The translations under genes and the position numbers were made by a program. A DNA stretch of 64,000 nt from Saccharina japonica (taxonomy: Eukaryota > Sar > Phaeophyceae > Laminariales > Laminariaceae). This document shows, one piece after another, positions 57,331-64,000 of this stretch (the first letter of the stretch is position 1; each line of letters opens with the position of its first letter). The stretch spans positions 642,742-706,741 of the forward strand of contig MEHQ01003705.1 in the NCBI GenBank assembly GCA_008828725.1, in the 5' to 3' direction. Below the pieces are notes generated by a model. It saw nothing but the letters and a program-made list of their open reading frames with translations, had not been told where the DNA came from and did no database searches.

Positions 57331-58325
57331 ACGGGTTTCATTTCGACGACGATTTTATCGTTCCGTTTTATCGTTCTGCCCAATCGCTACTACCGCCAAT
57401 GCCGTCCCGTCCAGGGGCGGCCGGGGATTCGGATACCATACACCTAACCCCCCGCCCCCCCCCCCGGAGGGCTCGATTTTTGTTTTTTGACAACATTTTG
57501 TTTTCAGGACATTCAGCGTGTGACAGAGTACCGGAGAGGTGCAAACCCTCACATCGAGTCAAATGGCGTAACATGACACCACACATACATCCCTTGTGGG
57601 CCCTCGTGCGACATGTTTTACCTTGAATGCTTGTTCTGCATTGCCACGATGTAATATGCGAGGGTCGAACACTGTTCGCGCTTTCTCCGACAGTGACGTA
57701 CACGACGTGTACAGAAGCATGTGGGAAGACAAGATGCCAATGACACCAGGCAGGGTCAGCAGTTGGTTTCCCTGGTGGATCATCGTTGTGGGGGGTTACA
57801 CAGGTGTTGAGTATACCTACCTAGGGTCTATCGATATATCTGCTTAGAAGGAACGAACCTTCATGTTGATCCCACCAAGCTTGTCGATCGAATACAATGT
57901 GCCGAAGCAAGAAAAGAACGCACTCGACATTCCATGCCAAGCCTGCCGATCCCACGACTTTTCGGACCCGTCTGATCCACCTTTGAGCGAACTAATAGCT
58001 CTTTGTTCCGCTCATTACTTCTGCAGCCGCCGTCACTACACAGTTGCAGCCTACTCGTATAGGTCGCAGCTCCGCCCAGTAGCATTTTACTACTCTGGAA
58101 GTCCTTGTATCAAGCAGGGGGCGGGGGGGGGCGGGGCTCTATACTGTGTCCCCTGTGTTCAGTTTTATGTAGTTATTGTTCAGGCGTAGAGGAAGGGGGC
58201 GGTGTCAGGTACCCCCCCCCCCCCTTGTCAGTAGGGTCGATGTTGAATAATTTGACGTGAGGCGTCGAAAATTAATTTTCCGACCACCCTCGTCCCGTCA
58301 GTAAAAAAATAAGATCCTGGATTCC
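57331..58325. other. Intergenic stretch with C/G runs
   Basis: Holds poly-C and poly-G tracts (about 57450, 58120, 58213) and short unrecognised open frames. No gene supported. Confidence 0.4.
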
Positions 58326-58927
58326 CACCCCTCTGCCCGCGAGGCGGATATACTCAGCTCGGTGTGCTGCTTGAGCTCGGTGCACAGCTTGCGGCTTGTA
58401 CATGATATATATGTTGTTTGTACAGCAAAGAGAGGAATATTATACAGTACTGTGGCGATTAAAATAAATAATTAAATTATCTCGACCTGCGCTGGATTGT
58501 GTGGCGGGCGATTTGCCGTGGTGAAGGTCCGCAGCGATGAATGCATCCCGCAACGCTTTGTAGGATCTTCCGACGCTTGCCGAGTTGAAGGCCGAGGGGG
58601 GAATGCTTGAGCGATACTTCTCGCCGCTCAAGGGAAACGTCACCAACGACCAACGCTGTCTGTGTTGATGTCCGTAGCCAGGGATCACTTCGCATGGATT
58701 CACGGGTGAAGGGCATGGGTGGGTGCTTTTACGGAAGGACCCGCGTCAGGCGTCGACTATACTGAACAGTACCATGATATAACCAAGGGTCTCCGAAGAA
58801 AAACAAATCCGACACCACACTCCAAATTTTATTTTCGGGAAACCAAATATAGGGGGGGGGGGTGCCAAACATTTTATTTGGGCACCCTCCGGTGTATAGG
58901 GGGGTATATATCATACTAAATCCTATA

Positions 58928-59456
58928 TAAACGAAATATGACCATCCATAAACCGCAGTAACATACTATTTCCAAAAAAAAACAATTACATACTATAACC
59001 TATATAAACCAATAACAGGGGATGTTGGTGAATCATTCCCGCATTCCCAAGAGTAGACAAGGCCTTCTAGACAATACAACACCACCCAGCGTTTCGGTTG
59101 AGTTTATAAACGAAATCAAACCATCCATAAACTGCAGTACTATACTATTTCCTATATAAACCAAATCCATACTAAAACTATATAAACCAATTGCAGGAGA
59201 TGTTGGTGAATCGTCCCCGCATTCTCAAGGGTAGGCAAGGCCTTCTAGACAACACAACACCATCCAGCGCTTCTGCTTAGGGTTATAAACGCAATCAGAC
59301 CATCCATAAACCGCAGTCCCATACTATTTCCTATATAAACCAACTCCATACTGAATCGTAAATAAACCAATAGCAGGGGATGTTGGTGAATCGTCCCCTC
59401 ATTCCCAAGGGTGGGCAAGGCCTTCTCGACAATACAACACCACCCAGTGCGTCTGT
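58928..59456. repeat. 177-base tandem repeat, three copies
   Basis: Units start with TATAAACGAAAT...CCATCCATAAAC at about 58928, 59106 and 59283, and share GGATGTTGGTGAATC and CAAGGCCTTCT. Similarity between units is about 85-90 percent by eye. Confidence 0.82.
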
Positions 59457-60284
59457 TTTTCAATCTTGATACAAGTGGCTGGTGTGGCGAGTTTGGTGGC
59501 GGTTCCCCAACTCCGACCCTCCCGACAGTAGCAACACATTCCTTGTACAGTATGTTTGTATAAACCATTGTGTACACATTGTACACCCAAACCAAGCAGC
59601 AGTAGACGCTAGACACACGTACACGAAGCAGCGTCTGCAGAGGCGTGTGAGACCAACAAACAACGCGCGGAAAAAACATAAAACCTTCTTTTTTTTTCCC
59701 TCCCATATAGGGGGGGGGTAGTGGGGTGTATGGGATTCAGATCCGCGCACACCCTTGGTATAACTCAAAAACAACCGATCCATAACAAATACAGAACAAA
59801 CAAATAGCCGAACGCAAGACTTTGCGAATCTTTAATGGCGTTTTGAACGCCTTCGGAAAATAGGCATTTTTGTTTTCTAAGATTTTGGCGATCTGCACAC
59901 TTGTGTGAAATAGTAATGCGGATATACGCGAGGGGTGGACAAAGGGTGATAGTGTATCCTTAAAATGGGGGTTTTGTCTTGGTAGTAGTAGTGTGACCCT
60001 CAGATCGAACCCTAACCCTAACCCTAACCCGAACCCTATGCCAGTGGTCAGTGCTTGCTTGGCCAATCAGAGTGCCTAATTAGCTACCTTAGGAAGATCC
60101 ACTAACAACAGTGTTTGTCCACTACTGATATAAGCATTTCTGCTAATAAAAGAGAAGGTAGGACGCAAGCCACAGATAGGTAGGTAGAAGAGGAGGTTCT
60201 TATCATCCCTGGAATACTCGTACTGTATACCTGGTAGTTCATTTTTGGTACGTAGGCGGTGGGATTGTTAGTCGGGTAACGTTT
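59457..60284. other. Intergenic stretch around the telomere-like tract
   Basis: A minus-strand open frame of 109 codons at 59737-60066 runs through the CCCTAA tract (hence GLGLGLGF) and has no other recognisable feature. Nothing else supported. Confidence 0.4.
60010..60030. repeat. Interstitial telomere-like tract (CCCTAA)n
   Basis: Three and a half perfect copies of CCCTAA followed by a CCCGAA variant. Ordinary sequence continues on both sides, so it is internal. Confidence 0.8.
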
Positions 60285-60481
60285 TTTTTGTTCTCTTTAA
60301 CAATCATTTTAGGGGTTAGGCACAGCGCTCTACAAGCAAGTAACAAGTGATCGTGCTCAGAAACAACACGATGAACCTCTTCTATTCCGTATCGTAGCGT
60401 GCGTCACAATTAATATGATAATTGTATGGGTATATTAGCTCCCTATGGGATGCAGAATGAGCAAGGACACTGACTGGGTCC
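60285..60481. repeat. Second copy of the MITE-A-like tail unit
   Basis: Shares with 2010-2215 the order: TTTTAGGGGTTAGGCAC, CGTAGCGTGCGTCAC, TTAATATGATAAT, AATGAGCAAGGACACTGA. Confidence 0.45.
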
Positions 60482-60673
60482 GCTACTACAGTGAGTAGTA
60501 GTACGAAGTAACAGCAGTATTAAATATTACCAATTACGGGCCCCTTCGGTCCTGAAAAAACAATACGTACTTGGTCTTGAAAATATGAAAATATAAATAA
60601 ATACAAATAAAATGGTGTTGTTTCAACCCTGAAGCACCCACGATAACTAATTTTAATTCCGGGCCGGCCTCAG

Positions 60674-61221
60674 TACAGTACGCGACAGATGTTAAGAATT
60701 TGATAATTAAGAATTTCAGGCTGAGATTTTGCGAAATTTAAGAATTTACAGCTAAGCATTTGTGCTGAACTCGAGGAGGAAATAAGAATTAGAACTTGCG
60801 GAATTGCAACGCGTCGGCAGATAAGAATTTCCCACATTGCACGTACGGACAGAATAATAAGAAACTGCCCAGACACCCCCCAAGGCGAGATCAGGCTCCC
60901 AACCAAGCTGCCTTCTCTCTGAAAATCGACCTCACAAGTGACCTGATTTTTTCATTTTTTTCAAGCTTTTTATTTGCAATTTTGCAAATGTCGTGAAAAT
61001 ATTTGCCCAAAAAAATATCCCGTCCCCTCTTCATACATGCAAATACCAAATAATGCAACCCCATTTTAATATCTAACACCCCCGCGATGCGGACAGAATC
61101 AGCTCGGCGTGCTTGCTGCTTGTGCATGCTGTCGCTTGTACCGCAGAGGACTGTACAGTACTGCAGACCCCTCAGAGAACTGTAGAGGATATTATAACGG
61201 AACCTCGACCTGCACTGCAGT
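60674..61221 (+). mobile_element. Left end and leader of the Tigger/pogo-like element
   Basis: The stretch begins TACAGTACGCGACAG, matching the TA-plus-CAGT start of Tc1/mariner/pogo elements, and runs into the transposase frame. A diverged copy of the same left end starts at 56264. No inverted copy of the end is visible before the window closes at 64000, so the right end is either beyond the edge or decayed. Confidence 0.5.
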
Positions 61222-62962
61222 GTGGCGGACGACAGCGGCGTAGAGAAACGCACAAGGTACACCTTCAGGACGAAAGCAAACGTCATCGAGAAGCAGCGTT
61301 AGCTAGAGGCACGAGCGGAGGATACCTACAGGGCGGAGTTGCTCACCCTGCGGCAGTACCTGGCGCGTGAATGCAAGATCGACGCTAGCCTCATACGCAA
61401 GTGGGCCTCTGACGAAACTAACATCGTGGCAAAGGCGTCAGAGGAGGTGACGAAGACTCTCTTCGCTAAACGACATGCCCGACGGTGGTTTTCGGACGCA
61501 GAGCAAGAGCTGTACAAGATACTTATGGCACGCCGGAAGAGGAAGCTGAAAGTGTCTACGGTATGGGTTACGATCACGTACCGGAAGCTGCTGCGAGATA
61601 TGTACCCTGACAACGTGCAGGCTGTGGCATTCCGCCTGTCTCACAGGTGGGCGCAGCGGTGGGCCAACCGCCACAACCTCTCGAAGCGGCGCCGGAGCAA
61701 CCTCAAGAACAAATCTGCCGAGGAGCGGCTGCCGCAGATCCGGCGATTCCTCAGAAGGTTTCGCAAGCTGATGGGGGAGCCAGCACGTTCCAAGGGGCAC
61801 GCATTCTCAGACACGGAAGCTGGGGTGCGGGCTGCCTAGCCACGAGATCCGAAGTACGGGCGGTTTCAGCTGAACGAACGGTTCAACTCTGGCCAGGTGC
61901 CCCTGCCTTTCGTAAACGGCCAGTCGGAAACGTGGGACCCAAAGGGAAGCAAGCGCGTCTCTATCGCACAGCCTTTTAGTGGGCTGGAAAAGAGGCAGTG
62001 CACGATCCAGCCCACCATTGGGCCGGGTGCGAAACTCATGCGGTGCGCGGTCATCTTCAGGGGCACCGGGAAGCGCATCTCGCGGGTGGAGAAGAAGGCG
62101 TATGACCCTCGCGTGGACGTTTTCTTCCAGAAAAACCCGTGGGCCGACAGCGAGTTCTGCATGGCGTGGGCTAAGCGTTGCTTTCGCAAAAGCTTGATGC
62201 AAGGGCGGGATGGTTTGCCCGCAGAGGAGTCGATTCTCACTTTGGACAACTTGCATGGACAGACGACGGACCAGTTCAAGGCCTTCATCAAGAGGGAATG
62301 CAACTCGCTGGTGTGGTTTTACCCTGCAGGATGCACAGACGCACTGCAGCCCATCGATGCAGGCCTTGGGGCTCTTATGAAGGTCGAGGTCGGCAAGAAA
62401 CTCGACCTATGGCTTGAGAACGGGGATAGCCTGCAACGGTGGGAGAGCAACGCGCTGACTGCATCTGATCGGCGCGTCTTGCTCACCAGGTGGGTCGCAA
62501 CAGCCATGGACGTCATCAACAATCGTCCCGGCTACAAGTGCCGCCTGTTCCAGAAAACAGGGAGCCTGATGACGGCGGACGGGACAGGTGACGACCAAAT
62601 CAACCTCGAGGGGTTGACGGAGCCTTTGGCGTTTATGGACGACGAGAGCGAGGGTGAGGCGGGAGAGGGCGGGGGTGCGGGGGAGAAGGAAAGCAGTGAG
62701 GAGGAAAAGGGCGGGCAAGGAACTGACGGGGAAATTGATGGAGATGGTGGCGAGGAAGAAAAGGTTGGGGAAGGGTGTGGAGAGGAAACGGGTGAGGCAG
62801 GGGGCGGGGAGGCGGAGGAGCAAAAGGAAGGAGGAGGACAGCGGGATGAGGGCAGCGGGGGCGAGGACGGGGACAGCGAGGATGAGGACAGCGAGGAGGA
62901 GGACAGCGGGGAGGCGGATGAGGACAGCGAGGATGAAGACGAGGACAGCTCGGAAGGTGACG
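61222..62962 (+). pseudogene. Tigger/pogo-like DDE transposase, exon 1 (in-frame stops, first catalytic Asp lost)
   Basis: One frame runs from about 61222 (GTG where an ATG would be expected, then basic KRTRYTFRTK) to a splice donor at 62963. An N-terminal helix-turn-helix (YLARECKIDASLIRKW) is followed by a CENP-B-type second HTH (FSDAEQELYKIL ... HRWAQRWANRHNLSKRRR) and a DDE domain (QVPLPFVNGQ, IIFRGTGKRIS, VDVFFQKNPWADSEFCMAWA, LTLDNLHGQTTDQFK, CTDALQPIDAG). The second and third catalytic Asp are present (62245-62247, 62356-62358). The first is replaced: the motif reads FNSGQVPLPF, with Gly at 61891-61893. Two TAG codons interrupt the frame at 61300-61302 and 61837-61839. From about 62638 the protein is a long Glu/Asp/Gly-rich acidic tail. 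The copy is probably inactive; recoding of TAG is the less likely alternative. Confidence 0.8.
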
Positions 62963-63364
62963 GTAAACAGCTTTTTGCTTTAAGTATTGTTGCTTCTACT
63001 GTATTCTCGTTTGCTTTACAGAGCTTGCGAGTTGTTTGCTGTACGTATGAATTGGTATTTAATGTACTTTGCGGGGACTTGAAAATGTGTGTCCTGACTT
63101 GTCATATGGTTCATCTCGGGAAAAACCCCCGATCTTTGCCTATTCGAACCGTGATACAGTATGCTGTTTCCCCGAATACCGAAAATTCATACCGGTAAAT
63201 AAATAACCAACCTCCCTTACCCCCATTACCCCCTCGATCGACACAAACAATGACTACCAGGTATCCAACATTGAATGGATTATTATTTACAGAGTGTATA
63301 ATATAAAGTACCACCCCGTGCGTGGTTTCCCTTCGCCGCTACATTACCAGTTTATGCTGTTCAG

Positions 63365-63861
63365 GTGTCTTTGACAATGGGGAAGACCCGCAGACCCTGC
63401 TGGACGACGAAGACGACATGTCACCGGAGGATGAGGCGATCGGGATGGTGATTCCAGACGGGTTTCGTCTCCAAGAGTCGAGACCAGCTGCTCTAGATAA
63501 TTCGTTACTGAAACGTGGAGTGTTAGTGAGACTGGGCATGGGGTGGTTTGGTGGCCTGATCACTCGTGAGAGTCAGGAGCGGACTAAAATTGTGTACGAC
63601 TACCGCGTGCATCTTGAAGCCGACCAAAGCGTGCGTAGCATGAAGCTACCATTAGCTGCATACAGCACGGAAAACAGCGCGGCGGTGGGTGCGTGGGTTT
63701 TGCTAGAGATAAACGACGCAGAGCAGACGGGGGGTACAGTCGGAGAGGGCGGGCAGACCAGTCAGCCCGAAGGTTCAGAACCAGGCAGGGAAATACCGTC
63801 AGTCAGTAGCAGGGGGAGAGCGTTAAGGTCCAACGTGCGTAACGTAGACCGTATGGATTGA
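63365..63861 (+). pseudogene. Tigger/pogo-like transposase, exon 2 (C-terminal domain)
   Basis: The acceptor at TGCTGTTCAG joins the phase-1 donor of the first exon (GACG|GTAAAC) in frame as GVFDNGEDPQTLLDDEDD. The rest reads LLKRGVLVRLGMGWFGGLIT, VYDYRVHLEADQSVRSMKLP, LAAYS and ends in TGA at 63859-63861. The G-W-F-x-G-x-I pattern suggests a small SH3/Tudor-like barrel at the C terminus (inference). The acidic patch continues the tail of exon 1. Intron length is 402 bases. Confidence 0.72.
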
Positions 63862-64000
63862 GTTTATTTTCTGGCTACAGCAGTACGAAGTACTACCATA
63901 CAGTAAGGGAGTCGTTGAAGGTGGGCAACATGAGCTTCGATTCCTGCTGCCTTGAAGAGCTACGTTTATACACGAATACTAAATATTTGATGCAAACAAC

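Larger units (their letters stand above)
56264..58520 (+). mobile_element. Older relative of the 60.7-kb element, interrupted
   Basis: Bases 56264-56638 align by eye with 60674-61072 (shared blocks such as GATAATTAAGAATTT, GAGGCTGAGATTTTGCG, ACCAAGCTGCCTT, AATCGACCTCACA), and 58330-58520 align with 61080-61240 (CAGCTCGG, GTACAGTACTG, TCTCGACCTGC, GTGTGGCGG). About 1.7 kb of other sequence, including a GGGACGG-rich block, lies between the two parts. The transposase frame is not recognisable here. Confidence 0.5.

Noticed and set aside
59737..60066. 109-codon minus-strand protein
   Set aside because: Its Gly-Leu repeat is the translated CCCTAA tract; the remainder is unrecognised.

Overview
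The window looks like nuclear DNA of a photosynthetic stramenopile, most likely a brown alga (inference). The reasons are one very long gene split by many GT-AG introns of about 0.1-2.8 kb, a Pmp-type beta-helix plus multi-pass membrane protein of the sort known from Ectocarpus-like genomes, a Tigger/pogo-like DDE transposase of a type I associate with marine algae, a CCCTAA interstitial telomere-like tract, and a high density of small transposable elements. There is no bacterial-style operon structure. Only two protein-coding loci can be supported.

Left part, 1-13.1 kb: no convincing gene. It is a graveyard of short mobile elements: TA-flanked Tc1/mariner-type MITEs with CAGTACAGG-like ends, three near-identical copies of a repeat of about 245 bp with an A-rich tail, tRNA-derived (SINE-like) sequences, a 534-bp MITE with CATTAATT ends, a 655-bp foldback, and a 72-bp direct repeat that shares 21 exact bases with an exon of the large gene.

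Centre, 13.4-43.8 kb, plus strand: one gene of at least 27 exons, spliced by eye with consistent reading phases, encoding about 1,940 residues. The protein has an N-terminal hydrophobic signal/anchor, a Gly-Gly repeat beta-helix (Pmp-like) ectodomain, an EGF-like cysteine cluster, a second cysteine-rich region ending in a GYWR-type and C-x-x-C 'stalk', and a C-terminal region with about seven to eight membrane segments and two long hydrophilic loops. It reads as a cell-surface adhesion or sensing module fused to a channel- or receptor-like membrane domain; its function is unknown. The introns carry a family of 245-265-bp MITEs with 5-6-bp target duplications. One of these is itself interrupted by a 197-bp Harbinger-like hairpin element with a TAA duplication, and another inserted exactly at the gene's stop codon.

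Right part, 44-60 kb: no gene found. It holds three tandem copies of a 592-bp unit, hairpin minisatellites, a 4.28-kb LTR-retrotransposon-like element (TG...CA ends, TTGTA target duplication, two LTRs of about 530 bp, no recognisable gag-pol), a GGGACGG-rich minisatellite, a 177-bp tandem repeat and the telomere-like tract.

Right edge, 60.7-64 kb: a Tigger/pogo-like transposase, plus strand, two exons, with two in-frame TAG codons and the first catalytic Asp replaced by Gly, hence probably a dead copy. An older relative of its left end lies at 56.3-58.5 kb.
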